Assembly (NCBI RefSeq): GCF_025847235.1
Contig: NZ_JAOZEW010000005.1
Coordinates: forward strand, 182,699 to 246,698
Source of the DNA: Flavobacterium shii
GTDB lineage: Bacteria > Bacteroidota > Bacteroidia > Flavobacteriales > Flavobacteriaceae
DNA: 64,000 nucleotides
Direction of reading: 5' to 3'
Made by a program: the position numbers and the translations under genes
Notes under the pieces: generated by a model
The model's input: only the letters and a program-made list of their open reading frames with translations
Database searches by the model: none
What the model was told of the DNA's origin: nothing
Part shown: piece after piece, positions 8,170 to 17,650 of the stretch
How the letters are laid out: each line of letters begins with the position of its first letter
How positions within the stretch are numbered: position 1 is the first letter of the stretch

Positions 8170-9039
8170 ATGAATAAACCAGAAAACACTTCGAGTACTT
8201 GGTTGTTTGAAATAACTCCCAAGAACAAATTCTTCTCACTAAACTTAAAGGAAGTTTGGCAGTATAGGGATTTACTTTTTCTCTTCGTTAAACGAGATGT
8301 TATTACCGTATACAAACAAACTGTTTTGGGACCACTATGGTATTTAATTCAACCCTTATTTACTTCTGTAACTTTTACTATAATATTTAATAATGTTGCT
8401 GGTATTGATACAGGCATAGTTCCTCCATTTTTATTTAACTTGGCAGGAATAACAGTTTGGAATTATTTTACAGCATGTTTAACAGGTACATCAGATACGT
8501 TTAAAGCTAATGCAGCTATATTTGGAAAAGTTTATTTTCCCAGAATTATTACTCCTCTATCTGTTGTTATTTCTAATCTGGTAAAATTTGGAATTCAATT
8601 TTTAATTTTCATAGGGTTCTATATTTTCTATTATTTTCAAGGTGCTGATTTGAGTCTAAATGGTCTTGTTTTATTCTTTCCTCTCTTGATCGTTATAATG
8701 GGAATACTTGGATTAGGATTAGGAATGCTTATATCCGCAATGGTAACAAAATATCGTGATTTTAGTCATTTGATAGGTTTTGGAATACAACTGTTGATGT
8801 ATTTGTCTGCAGTAATGTATCCAATGGAATTAATTAAAGACAAATTACCTAGTTATGGATGGCTTGTCGAATTTAACCCATTGGCATATATAATAGAAAC
8901 AGCCCGTTTTATGCTTTTAAATGTGGGGGAAGTCTCGTTTTTAGGATTGTCATATACTTTAGTCGTAACTATTGCTGTATTTTTTATAGGACTTTTGGTT
9001 TTTAATAAAACCGAAAAGAGTTTTATAGACACTGTTTAA
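8170..9039 (+). CDS. wzm: ABC-2 type polysaccharide exporter, permease subunit
   Basis: Inner-membrane permease (289 aa) of the Wzm/KpsM/TagG family, with six hydrophobic segments after an amphipathic N-terminus. LWQYRDLLFLFVKRDV-like and GPLWYLIQPL segments near residues 27-62 are family marks. With the ATPase at 9081 it would export undecaprenyl-linked glycan to the periplasm. This implies the ABC-dependent route, in which chains are completed in the cytoplasm; no Wzx flippase is seen in the window. It is the first gene after a terminator and a promoter-like element, so it probably leads the long operon. Confidence 0.92.
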   Translation: MNKPENTSSTWLFEITPKNKFFSLNLKEVWQYRDLLFLFVKRDVITVYKQTVLGPLWYLIQPLFTSVTFTIIFNNVAGIDTGIVPPFLFNLAGITVWNYFTACLTGTSDTFKANAAIFGKVYFPRIITPLSVVISNLVKFGIQFLIFIGFYIFYYFQGADLSLNGLVLFFPLLIVIMGILGLGLGMLISAMVTKYRDFSHLIGFGIQLLMYLSAVMYPMELIKDKLPSYGWLVEFNPLAYIIETARFMLLNVGEVSFLGLSYTLVVTIAVFFIGLLVFNKTEKSFIDTV

Positions 9040-9080
9040 ATTTCTACACATTACCTAATTTACATTACTACTATTTACAA

Positions 9081-10361
9081 TTGAAAAAAGATATAATATT
9101 AAAGGCAGAGAATATTTCTAAACAATATCGTTTAGGACAAGTAGGCACCGGAACTCTGAGTCATGACATTAATCGTTGGTGGTGTAAAATAAGAGGAAAA
9201 GAAAATCCGTATTTAAAAATTGGAGACACAAACGATCGCTCTACTAAAGGGACTTCAGATTATGTTTGGGCTTTGCAGGATATTAACTTCGAAGTTGAAC
9301 GAGGAGAAGTTCTTGGGATTATTGGTAAAAATGGAGCTGGAAAATCTACGCTTTTGAAAATACTTTCAAAAGTAACTGCTCCAACAACAGGAAGTATAAA
9401 GTCCCGCGGTCGTATTGCATCTCTTCTTGAAGTAGGAACGGGGTTTAATGGAGAGATGACAGGCAGAGAAAATATTTTTTTAAATGGAGCCATTCTCGGA
9501 ATGACTAAAAAAGAGATTACATCAAAACTAGATGAAATTATTGAATTCTCAGGTTGCGAACGTTATATTGATACTCCCGTAAAAAGATATAGTAGCGGAA
9601 TGACCGTGCGATTAGCTTTTGCAGTAGCGGCATTTTTAGAACCGGAAATCTTGGTTATTGATGAGGTTTTGGCTGTTGGAGATGCTGAATTTCAGAAAAA
9701 AGCTATTGGAAAAATGCAGGATATCTCTCGTGAAGGAGGTAGAACTGTTTTATTTGTGAGCCATAATATGGCTGCAATAGAAACACTTTGTACACGTGTT
9801 GTATCTATGGAACATGGAAAAATTTGTAGCAGTGGAGACCCTACTAAAGTAATTTCAGATTATTTGCAAAGTAATTCTTTTTCAGAACGAATTATTAATT
9901 TTGATTCTATTAGTAAAGCTAAAGGCAACGATAAAATTCGAATTATGTATGCTGGAATTGAAAATGCCTCTTCAAATAATAAAAATGATATAATCGATGT
10001 GACTTCGTTGATTAATTTTAAAATGAATATAATTAATCAAACAAATAAAGAATTAATTTCTGTAGGGTTTGATTTAAAAACTATAAAAGGGGATATTGTT
10101 TTTGGTTCAGGAGGTAAGTTTAATTGTAAATTAAACAAAGCTAGTGAGATTTGTTGCGAAATTCCATCTAATTTTTTAAATGATGATGTATATCAAATAC
10201 ATGTTTATTTTCATACAAATGAAATGAACCCTTTGTTTAGTGATTATGAATTATTGACTTTTGAAGTAAAAGATATTATAAGAGAATCTGGTTATTTAGG
10301 GAAAGTTAATGGAATGATTCGACCTTCATTATCGTGGAGTACTAAAGATATTATATCTTAA
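9081..10361 (+). CDS. wzt: ABC transporter ATPase with C-terminal carbohydrate-binding-type extension (Wzt)
   Basis: ATPase partner of the preceding permease. Walker A is GKNGAGKST (82-90), signature SSGMT (171-175), Walker B LVIDE (191-195) and switch histidine H228. The nucleotide-binding domain ends near residue 255. About 170 residues of beta-rich sequence follow (roughly 260-426), matching Wzt proteins whose C-terminal domain recognises the finished or capped non-reducing end of the glycan before export. Methyl or acyl decoration genes in the cluster could create that end. The start is TTG; KKDIILKAENISKQY is the normal N-terminus and no better codon is available. Its stop overlaps the next start (TAATG). 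Confidence 0.92.
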   Translation: MKKDIILKAENISKQYRLGQVGTGTLSHDINRWWCKIRGKENPYLKIGDTNDRSTKGTSDYVWALQDINFEVERGEVLGIIGKNGAGKSTLLKILSKVTAPTTGSIKSRGRIASLLEVGTGFNGEMTGRENIFLNGAILGMTKKEITSKLDEIIEFSGCERYIDTPVKRYSSGMTVRLAFAVAAFLEPEILVIDEVLAVGDAEFQKKAIGKMQDISREGGRTVLFVSHNMAAIETLCTRVVSMEHGKICSSGDPTKVISDYLQSNSFSERIINFDSISKAKGNDKIRIMYAGIENASSNNKNDIIDVTSLINFKMNIINQTNKELISVGFDLKTIKGDIVFGSGGKFNCKLNKASEICCEIPSNFLNDDVYQIHVYFHTNEMNPLFSDYELLTFEVKDIIRESGYLGKVNGMIRPSLSWSTKDIIS

Positions 10362-11047
10362 TGAGAAAAATTATAATCACTCAATCAAATTATATTCCTT
10401 GGAAGGGATATTTCGATTCAATTGCTTTGGCGGATGATTTTGTAATCTATGATGATATGCAATTTACTAAAAGAGATTGGAGAAATAGAAATTTAATTAA
10501 AACTCAATCGGGCATTAAATGGTTGACAATTCCAGTTGAAGTTAAAGGTAAGTATTTACAAAAAATAAGCGAAACTAAAATATCTGACAAAAATTGGAAT
10601 AATGACCATTGGAATGTTATAAAACAAGCTTATGGCAAGTCAGCTAATTTTAATTATTATAAAGATTTTTTTGAAGACTTATATTTAAACACAACATCTA
10701 AGTATTTAACAGAGATAAATTTTCGATTTATAAGTGCAATTTGTGAAATATTAAACATAAAAACTAATTTTCATTTTTCTTCTGATTTTTCTTTAAAAGA
10801 GGAACGTTCAGAGCGGTTACTTGATTTATGTTTAAAGTTAAATGGAACGGATTATTTTTCAGGTCCAGCAGCTAAAGTATATATGAATGAAAAAATTTTT
10901 GAAGAAGCGGGTGTGAAAATCAATTATTTTGATTATTCGGCATATCCGGAGTATGAACAATTGTATCCTCCATTTGTTCATGGTGTTTCAATATTAGATT
11001 TGTTATTTAATGAGGGAATTGAAGCTCGTAAGTACCTTATATTTTGA
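10361..11047 (+). CDS. WbqC-family protein
   Basis: 228 aa protein of the WbqC family. The conserved opening is clear: TQSNYIPWKGYFDSI (residues 7-21), then YDDMQFTKRDWRNRN, with SGPAAKVYM and YPPFVHGVSILDLLF later. WbqC proteins recur in O-antigen loci, often beside aminotransferases of the WecE/VioA type, and are suspected to take part in N-modification of amino sugars, but I know of no settled biochemical function. Here it overlaps wzt by 1 bp and precedes an acyltransferase and WecE, which fits that suspicion. No transmembrane segment or signal peptide is visible. Confidence 0.85.
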   Translation: MRKIIITQSNYIPWKGYFDSIALADDFVIYDDMQFTKRDWRNRNLIKTQSGIKWLTIPVEVKGKYLQKISETKISDKNWNNDHWNVIKQAYGKSANFNYYKDFFEDLYLNTTSKYLTEINFRFISAICEILNIKTNFHFSSDFSLKEERSERLLDLCLKLNGTDYFSGPAAKVYMNEKIFEEAGVKINYFDYSAYPEYEQLYPPFVHGVSILDLLFNEGIEARKYLIF

Positions 11048-11049
11048 AT

Positions 11050-11679
11050 ATGAAAACATTAGCCATTATTGGGGCAGGAGACTTAGGGCAACAAATTGCT
11101 CATTTTGCATTGTCTGACCAACAGTATAAAAAAGTAGTTTTTTTTGATGATTTCTCTATTAAAAAAAGTGTGAATTCAATTCCAGTAATTGGAAAAACGG
11201 CTGATATTGAAAAGGCTTTTGTATTAAAACAATTTGATGAATTATTAATAGGAATTGGATATAAGCATTTAGATGTGAAAAAACATTTGTTCGAAAGACT
11301 TGAAAATAAAATTCCTTTTGGAAAACTAATACACTCGACGGCTTGGGTTGATTCTACTGCAATTATAGAAAGTGGTTCTGTAATTTATCCCGGCTGCGTA
11401 ATTGATGCAAGAGTTATTATAAAAAAAAACAGTGTTTTAAATATAAGTTGTTCTATTGCTCATGATACTACTATCGGAAAGCATACTTTTTTATCGCCAA
11501 GGGTTGCTGTTGCAGGATTTGTAACAATTGAAGAACTGTGTTTCTTGGGAATCAATTCGACAGTTATTGATAATATAAATATTATTAATAATACTCAAAT
11601 TGGAGCCGGTTCGCTAGTGGTCAAATCAATTGTAAAATGTGGGCTGTATATTGGTAACCCATTAAGATTTATAAGATAA
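11050..11679 (+). CDS. NeuD/PglD-type sugar acyltransferase
   Basis: 209 aa protein with an N-terminal nucleotide-sugar-binding segment (IIGAGDLGQQIAHFA) and a C-terminal left-handed beta-helix of hexapeptide repeats, ending in a GNPLRFI-type cap. The histidine of SIAHDTTIG corresponds to the catalytic His of PglD. It would transfer an acetyl (or other acyl) group from CoA to a sugar amine or hydroxyl in the cytoplasm. Two roles are plausible: N-acetylation of the WecE product encoded next to it, or of the PglE product (bacillosamine/legionaminic route). ATG 11050 is chosen; the in-frame TTG at 11044 would overlap the previous stop. It ends overlapping the wecE-like start by 1 bp. Confidence 0.83.
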   Translation: MKTLAIIGAGDLGQQIAHFALSDQQYKKVVFFDDFSIKKSVNSIPVIGKTADIEKAFVLKQFDELLIGIGYKHLDVKKHLFERLENKIPFGKLIHSTAWVDSTAIIESGSVIYPGCVIDARVIIKKNSVLNISCSIAHDTTIGKHTFLSPRVAVAGFVTIEELCFLGINSTVIDNINIINNTQIGAGSLVVKSIVKCGLYIGNPLRFIR

Positions 11680-12812
11680 TGATACATTTCAACAAGCCCT
11701 ATCTTACGGGGAAAGAAACACAATATATTACCGATGCTGTCGTTTCTGGAAAAATATCAGGTAATGGAAAGTATACACAACTATGTCAATATTTTTTTGA
11801 ACAAAAGTATAGTTTTGGAAAATGTTTGCTGACAACATCTTGTACGGATGCATTAGAAATGGCTGCAATTTTAATTAATATCAAACCTGAAGATGAAGTG
11901 ATAATGCCGTCTTATACTTTTGTTTCTACTGCAAATGCTTTTGTATTGAGAGGAGCAAAAATTGTTTTTGCTGATTCTAATTCTGAAAATCCAAATATTG
12001 ATAGCAATTTACTAGAATCATTAATTACATTGAAGACTAAAGTGATTGTTCCGGTTCATTATGCAGGTATCGCATGTGATATGGATTCTATTATGGAAAT
12101 TGCTAAAAAATATAATTTATTTGTCGTTGAAGATGCTGCCCAAGCTATAGATAGTTTTTATACTGGAAAGGACGGAATAAAAAGAGCATTAGGTTCCATA
12201 GGGCATTTGTCAGCTTTTTCGTTTCATGAAACTAAAAATATAATCTCGGGAGAGGGAGGTATGCTTGTAATAAACGATAAACAATTTGCAAGTAGAGCAG
12301 AAATTATTTGGGAAAAAGGAACAAATAGATCTGCTTTTTTTAGAGGTGAAGTTGATAAATATGGATGGATTGATATAGGTTCTTCTTTTTTGCCATCAGA
12401 AGTTATTGCTGCTTTTCTTTGGGCACAAATTGAATATTTAGATAAAATCCAAAAAAGGAGAAAACAAATTTGGAGTCAGTATAATGAAGGTTTAAAAAAA
12501 AATGAGAAGGATGGAGATTTTAAATTGCCACAATTACCGGATTATGCTACGAATAATGCGCATATGTTTTATTTGATTTTTGAATCATTAGAAAAAAGAA
12601 ATGAATGTATTGCTCGTTTAAAAAACAAAGAAATTTATCCTGTATTCCATTATTTGAGTCTGCATAAAAGTCCATTTTATTCAAATCAATATTCGGGAGA
12701 AGATTTAATTTTTAGTGATTTGTATTCGGATACATTATTGCGATTGCCATTTTATTATGAACTATCAGATGATGATATTAAATTAATTATACATACAATA
12801 AAAAATGAGTAA
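11679..12812 (+). CDS. wecE: dTDP-4-amino-4,6-dideoxygalactose transaminase
   Basis: PLP aminotransferase (377 aa) that makes dTDP-Fuc4N from dTDP-4-keto-6-deoxy-glucose. Similarity to enterobacterial WecE/RffA is visible throughout: MPSYTFVSTANAFVLRGAK (from residue 76), VIVPVHYAG, VVEDAAQAID, SFHETKN with the PLP lysine K186, WEKGTNRSAFFRGEVDKY, and IGSSFLPSE. It belongs with RmlA (5030) and a missing RmlB, which would supply its substrate, and with the adjacent acyltransferase, which could acetylate the product. It overlaps the following glycosyltransferase by 8 bp. Confidence 0.92.
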   Translation: MIHFNKPYLTGKETQYITDAVVSGKISGNGKYTQLCQYFFEQKYSFGKCLLTTSCTDALEMAAILINIKPEDEVIMPSYTFVSTANAFVLRGAKIVFADSNSENPNIDSNLLESLITLKTKVIVPVHYAGIACDMDSIMEIAKKYNLFVVEDAAQAIDSFYTGKDGIKRALGSIGHLSAFSFHETKNIISGEGGMLVINDKQFASRAEIIWEKGTNRSAFFRGEVDKYGWIDIGSSFLPSEVIAAFLWAQIEYLDKIQKRRKQIWSQYNEGLKKNEKDGDFKLPQLPDYATNNAHMFYLIFESLEKRNECIARLKNKEIYPVFHYLSLHKSPFYSNQYSGEDLIFSDLYSDTLLRLPFYYELSDDDIKLIIHTIKNE

Positions 12813-13965
12813 GAAAAAGATATTATTTATTGTTTCTGATTTTTATCATAATGGTGCGCAGCGAGAGATGTATGAATTTGATAGTGCATTGAATAAGGAT
12901 AAGTTTGAATTGACTATACTTAGTTTAGTAGAGTTAAATACAAGATTAGATTTGCGGGATTATTTTTATGAAAAGCACCTTTGTTTGGGTACAAAGATTC
13001 TTTTGTTAAAAGATTTTATTAAAAAAAATAAAAAGGGATTAGTTCCTAAAATATTAAATAAAATATTAAGAAATTCATTGAATCTAAAGGTTAGAGATAA
13101 CAATATTAGAAATTTAATTACTTTATTCGATAATTATGACAAAGTGATATTTATGGGAGAATATGTTTATCAATCATTATCAAATAGTATTCCAGTAGAT
13201 TATTTTAAAGAAATTTTCATCTTCATTATGTGTTCAAGATTTCAATCCGAAAGCTATAGAAATTTTGAAAAGAACAAGCAATTTGTATTTATGGGAGGAT
13301 TTGATAATATAAGACAAATTGAATATGAATTTGAAGGTTTTAGTAATTACAAATATGAATTTATGCCTTTGTGCTTAACAGTTACAAATGAGTATAATAA
13401 ATGGCAATTTAATGAGAGATGTAAAACTAAAAAGATAGGAATATTTACAAGATTACATAAAGACAAACCTTTAGACCCTTTTTTATATGCCTATCAGGTT
13501 TTGTTAAGTCAAGATTATAATATAGAATTACATATTTTTGGAGTTGGAAATTATAAATATGCCGAATACGATCGTTATATTAATAATTTAGATTTGAATG
13601 GTAAAGTTCATTTTAGAGGACATCAGTCAGACATGAAAATAACTATTCTGGAAGAAAAATTAGATTTGGTTTGGTTTCAAGGATATAATAATTTGCCTGC
13701 AGGTTTCGCAGCATTAGAAGTTTGTTTAACAGGAACTCCACAAATTTTTTGGGATTTTTTTATTGGTGAAAACAAACAAATAAATAGATTAGATGTTGTT
13801 TACCCGCACTATAAAGATCTATTGGCATTTGTTGAGGCTAGTAAAAAAGTTCTATATGATAATAAAGTTGCTGATCTTCTTTCAGATAAACAATTTCATG
13901 ATGTTTTTAATAATAGAGACATTTTTAAAAATATTGAAAATATTGAAAAAATACTTTTAGAATAA
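12805..13965 (+). CDS. Glycosyltransferase, GT-B fold (GT4-like)
   Basis: 386 aa cytoplasmic protein. IVSDFYHNGAQREMYEF at the N-terminus resembles the GGAER-type acceptor loop of GT4 enzymes. The C-terminal half has IGIFTRLHKDK, KVHFRGHQSD and NLPAGFAALEVCLTGTPQI, the last matching the donor-phosphate-binding E-x7-E region in a divergent form. It probably adds one sugar of the exported glycan. The donor is unknown. It overlaps wecE by 8 bp and the next gene by 1 bp, so it sits in the operon. Confidence 0.75.
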   Translation: MSKKKILFIVSDFYHNGAQREMYEFDSALNKDKFELTILSLVELNTRLDLRDYFYEKHLCLGTKILLLKDFIKKNKKGLVPKILNKILRNSLNLKVRDNNIRNLITLFDNYDKVIFMGEYVYQSLSNSIPVDYFKEIFIFIMCSRFQSESYRNFEKNKQFVFMGGFDNIRQIEYEFEGFSNYKYEFMPLCLTVTNEYNKWQFNERCKTKKIGIFTRLHKDKPLDPFLYAYQVLLSQDYNIELHIFGVGNYKYAEYDRYINNLDLNGKVHFRGHQSDMKITILEEKLDLVWFQGYNNLPAGFAALEVCLTGTPQIFWDFFIGENKQINRLDVVYPHYKDLLAFVEASKKVLYDNKVADLLSDKQFHDVFNNRDIFKNIENIEKILLE

Positions 13966-14996
13966 TGAATATTTCTAATCACCCAAGAATTACAGTTTTA
14001 ATGCCTGTTTACAATTGCGAACTCTATATAAAAGAAGCAATTGACAGTATTTTAAATCAAACTTTTTCAGATTTTGAATTTATAATAATTGATGACGCTT
14101 CTACAGATGAAACATTGTCAATTATAAGAAGCTACGATGATAATAGAATTAAATTAATTGAAAAACCATTAAATACGGGGTATACTAACAGTCTAAATTA
14201 CGGATTAAGTATTGCTAAAGGAGAATATATTGCTAGAATGGATGGAGATGATATAAGTTTTCCAGAAAGGTTTGAAAAGCAAATTAATTTTTTAGATAAA
14301 AATCTAGATATAGTTGTTTGTGGAAGTTTTTTTAAAATAATTGAGACTGATAAAATATATGCCGTTTGTGAAAATCATGAAGAGATTAAACTTGCCATGC
14401 TGGAAGAATGTCCTATAGGACATCCAACGGTAATGATGAGAATAAAAATTTTCCAAAAATATGATTTAATATATGATGTTAGTAAAGAACCTGCAGAAGA
14501 TTATGATCTTTGGACAAGGTTATCAGTATTAGGGAAATTACACAATTTACAAGAAGTTTTACTAAATTATCGGATGCACAATTCACAAGTTTCTAAAAAA
14601 AGGAGCAATGAGCAAAAAAAGGCAGCTGTAGTAATCAAAGTAAACTTGTTGAATTATTTGAATTTTGAAAAAAATAGGGAGAGCCAAAATGTTTTAGAGA
14701 AGATTATTCAACGGGACGTGCTTTTTTTTGAGGAAATGCAGCAATTTCCTGATTTAAAAAATAAATTAATTCTTGCGAATGAAATTTCTTTTTTTGAGAA
14801 AACAGGTTTTGAAAGATATCTATCAAATATTATGAATAACATATTTAAAGATTATTTTTTGAACAGAGAAAAGTATTCACCGAAAGTTTATTTTCAATAT
14901 TTGAAAATTAAAAGAGAATGGAAATCCAAATTAATATTATTCCATGAAGTAAAGTTATTTATAAAGTCAATGATTTATTATAAAAAAATAAATTGA
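13965..14996 (+). CDS. Family 2 glycosyltransferase
   Basis: 343 aa GT2 (GT-A fold) enzyme. The N-terminal domain has ITVLMPVYNCE, then FIIIDDASTDET, NTGYTNSLNYGL and ARMDGDDIS, where DGDD is the DxD metal/nucleotide site (near residue 93). CPIGHPTVMMR and AEDYDLWTRL provide the acceptor region and the ED catalytic-base motif. About 130 C-terminal residues are helical and of unknown role. Start ATG overlaps the preceding stop. Sugar specificity cannot be read. Confidence 0.88.
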   Translation: MNISNHPRITVLMPVYNCELYIKEAIDSILNQTFSDFEFIIIDDASTDETLSIIRSYDDNRIKLIEKPLNTGYTNSLNYGLSIAKGEYIARMDGDDISFPERFEKQINFLDKNLDIVVCGSFFKIIETDKIYAVCENHEEIKLAMLEECPIGHPTVMMRIKIFQKYDLIYDVSKEPAEDYDLWTRLSVLGKLHNLQEVLLNYRMHNSQVSKKRSNEQKKAAVVIKVNLLNYLNFEKNRESQNVLEKIIQRDVLFFEEMQQFPDLKNKLILANEISFFEKTGFERYLSNIMNNIFKDYFLNREKYSPKVYFQYLKIKREWKSKLILFHEVKLFIKSMIYYKKIN

Positions 14997-15982
14997 AATA
15001 TCCGTTAGTCTCTATAATAATCCCAACATTTAATCGCTCTCATGTCATTGGAGAGTCATTAGATAGTGTTTTAGTACAAACTTATCAAAATTGGGAGTGC
15101 ATTATAGTCGACGATGAATCTACAGATAACACAAGCGATTTAGTTGCAAGATATAGATACAAAGATTCTCGTTTCCAGTATTATAGTAGACCTCTTGATA
15201 CTTTAAAAGGAGCAAATGCCTGTAGGAATTACGGTATAGAAAAGTCAAAGGGAGAGTATATTATGTTTTTAGATAGTGATGATTTGTTACTAATAGATTG
15301 TTTAGAAAAAAGGACCAATGCTTTTAGTAAATATCCTAAATACGATATACTAGTCTTTTCAATGGGACATTTTACCAATCTTAATAACTGTTTTATTGAT
15401 GAAACTAGAAAAATTTTTGAGGGAAATAACAGAGATACAATTCTGGAATTTATTTTTGGAAGAAAACTTCCATGGAATATTACCCGACCAATTTATAGAA
15501 AGCATTCTGTTTTTAACGGTAATTTGAAATTTAATGAAAATATTCAAAATTTTCAAGATGATGAATTTCATATCAATTTACTCCATAAATTAAAGCCTAG
15601 CTATAAAGTAATTGATTTAACAGATTGTTTCTATAGAGTAGATCTTAAAAGTTTAAATAAATATGAAACTCCACGAGGTCAGCAAAATATAATAGATTCG
15701 CTTTTTGATTATTATAGGTCGATTTTAAATACTTTTAGTGTAGACCAAAAAAAAGATTTAAAAAAGAAAATAATTGTAAAATTATTTAATCAAATCCGAT
15801 TTCATTTGTTGCCAAATTCTAATACTGAAATTTTAAATAAAACGCTAATTTTATTTAATAAAGAGTTAAAGTTAACATTTAAAGAAATGACAATTTTAAA
15901 AATTATTTCAACTTTAAACTTATATTATTTCAATAAAAAAGGGTATCATAAAATGACTAAGTTTTTATTGAAAAATATATAA
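14993..15982 (+). CDS. Family 2 glycosyltransferase (tandem paralogue 1)
   Basis: 329 aa GT2 enzyme starting with TTG inside the previous stop (TTGA overlap); the GT2 core LVSIIIPTFNRS begins four residues later, so this start is forced. ECIIVDDESTDNT and MFLDSDDLL (DxD near residue 93) are present. The first 110 residues closely resemble the next gene at 15983, including an identical QTY-NWECII stretch, so the two look like a tandem duplication. The C-terminal 110 residues are Lys/Leu-rich and differ between the copies, perhaps adapting to different acceptors. Confidence 0.87.
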   Translation: MKYPLVSIIIPTFNRSHVIGESLDSVLVQTYQNWECIIVDDESTDNTSDLVARYRYKDSRFQYYSRPLDTLKGANACRNYGIEKSKGEYIMFLDSDDLLLIDCLEKRTNAFSKYPKYDILVFSMGHFTNLNNCFIDETRKIFEGNNRDTILEFIFGRKLPWNITRPIYRKHSVFNGNLKFNENIQNFQDDEFHINLLHKLKPSYKVIDLTDCFYRVDLKSLNKYETPRGQQNIIDSLFDYYRSILNTFSVDQKKDLKKKIIVKLFNQIRFHLLPNSNTEILNKTLILFNKELKLTFKEMTILKIISTLNLYYFNKKGYHKMTKFLLKNI

Positions 15983-16924
15983 ATGAGTTTACCATTAATA
16001 TCCATAATAATCCCAACCTATAATAGAGCTCATTTGATAAGTGAAACTCTTAATAGTATTTTGTTGCAGACTTATGAAAATTGGGAATGCATTATTATCG
16101 ATGATGGTTCTACTGATGATACTGATTTTTTATTACATAACTATACTAAAAAGGATGACCGATTTAAATATCATAAGAGACCAAAAGAGAGACCAAAAGG
16201 ACCAAATTCCAGTAGAAATTTTGGTTTTGAAATAAGCAAAGGTGAATATTTAAAATGGTTTGACAGTGATGATTTGATGCATATTAATTTACTTGAAAAT
16301 CAAATAAAGGTAATAAATGATACTACAGAATGTGTTGTCTGTAAGGTTGTATATTATGATTTTAAAAATGATAAATTTTTAAAAGAAAATAAAATTTATT
16401 CTGATAATTTAATAGAGGATTATTTAGTAGGCAAAATTACTTTTTATATTTCCGGACCACTTTGGAAAAGAAGTATCATAAACAAACAAAAAGAATTATT
16501 TGACGAAACTATCAAAAATTTAGATGATTGGGATTTTAACCTTCGAATGTTGTATCAGGAGCCTTCTATTATTTATCTAGAAGAACCACTTATTCAATAT
16601 CGCGTACATGAAGCATCATTATCAAATGAAATAGGTAAACTTAATTTTGAGGAAATACAATCAGAATTCAAAGCGATTAGAAAACACTTATTATTGATTA
16701 GAGAAAATAAGAAAGCAAACTCAAAAAAAATAAAACTGTATCTAAAAAATCGTCATAAATCTATATTGAGAGAAGCATTGGTTGAAAATGATATGCATAA
16801 ATTTTACTATTTAAAAGAACTTTTAATTTTAGAACTTCAACTTTTCCAATTTTTAGAAATGACTAAAAGCATATTCGGATTTATTATTTACAGTATTTTT
16901 AAAAAAGGTTATAAACTCTTGTAA
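15983..16924 (+). CDS. Family 2 glycosyltransferase (tandem paralogue 2)
   Basis: 313 aa GT2 enzyme starting one base after the stop of its paralogue. It has LISIIIPTYNRAHLISETL, ECIIIDDGSTDDTD and KWFDSDDLM as nucleotide and metal sites, and LDDWDFNLRM as the probable catalytic-base region. A short duplicated motif (RPKERPKGP) lies between the nucleotide-binding strands. It probably adds a sugar distinct from that of its neighbour. Specificity is not readable. Confidence 0.87.
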   Translation: MSLPLISIIIPTYNRAHLISETLNSILLQTYENWECIIIDDGSTDDTDFLLHNYTKKDDRFKYHKRPKERPKGPNSSRNFGFEISKGEYLKWFDSDDLMHINLLENQIKVINDTTECVVCKVVYYDFKNDKFLKENKIYSDNLIEDYLVGKITFYISGPLWKRSIINKQKELFDETIKNLDDWDFNLRMLYQEPSIIYLEEPLIQYRVHEASLSNEIGKLNFEEIQSEFKAIRKHLLLIRENKKANSKKIKLYLKNRHKSILREALVENDMHKFYYLKELLILELQLFQFLEMTKSIFGFIIYSIFKKGYKLL

Positions 16925-16944
16925 TGGCCTAAATTAATCAACAT

Positions 16945-17649
16945 ATGTCTAATTCTTTTACAAATCTGCGCCTTTCAAAAAATAACCTTGAAAGTTATAT
17001 TGTTCGAAGCGAAATATTTAAGGCTGTTGCAAATACAGCGTCTTTTTTTTCTGGAACACTATTAGATTCAGGATGCGGAAGCATGCCTTATAAAAAGTTA
17101 ATTTTATCTAATTCAGCAGTAACTAATTATACAGGACTGGATATTGATTCCAGTTTGAATTATGAAGATATTCAACCTGATTATTTGTGGGATGGAAAAA
17201 TAATGCCTTTTATTGATGCTAGTTTTGATGTTGTAATTTCTACCGAGGTTCTCGAACATGTTTCAGATCCTGACGCCTATTTGGCAGAAGTAAAAAGAGT
17301 TTTAAAACCCGGAGGAATGTTTTTTTTTACAGTTCCTTTTTTAATGTCTCTGCATGAAGTTCCGCATGATTATTACAGATATACACCTTTTGCGTTAGAA
17401 ATGATTTTTAAAAGAAATGGCTTTGCTGATATAAAAATAAAAGCAATGGGTGGTTACCATGCTGCAATGGCACAAATGTTGGGGTTATGGGTAAATATGT
17501 ATTTATGGGGTAAAAAAAAGAAGATTATGAGAGTAATAGCAAAACCAATTATTGCCTATCTATATAAAAATGATAAAGCTCCTGCTAATTTTAAAAAGTC
17601 TACAATGATTGTTGGATTATCGGGAACTGTAGTAAAACCTATTCTGTAA
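16945..17649 (+). CDS. SAM-dependent class I methyltransferase
   Basis: 234 aa Rossmann-fold methyltransferase. Motif I is LLDSGCGSMPY (residues 40-50), then YTGLDID with the acidic residue at strand 2, FDVVISTEVLEHV, and VLKPGGMFFFTVPF. HEVPHDYYRYTP is typical of the methyltransf_11 proteins found in glycan loci. It could O-methylate a sugar residue. In ABC-exported O-antigens terminal methylation can stop chain growth and be read by the Wzt C-terminal domain, so this gene and the one at 36878 are candidates for such a cap. That role is inference. Confidence 0.85.
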   Translation: MSNSFTNLRLSKNNLESYIVRSEIFKAVANTASFFSGTLLDSGCGSMPYKKLILSNSAVTNYTGLDIDSSLNYEDIQPDYLWDGKIMPFIDASFDVVISTEVLEHVSDPDAYLAEVKRVLKPGGMFFFTVPFLMSLHEVPHDYYRYTPFALEMIFKRNGFADIKIKAMGGYHAAMAQMLGLWVNMYLWGKKKKIMRVIAKPIIAYLYKNDKAPANFKKSTMIVGLSGTVVKPIL

Positions 17650-17650
17650 A

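Noticed and set aside
16041..16235. 64-codon + strand frame inside the second tandem GT2
   Set aside because: Out of frame with a clear GT2 domain and without its own start context.
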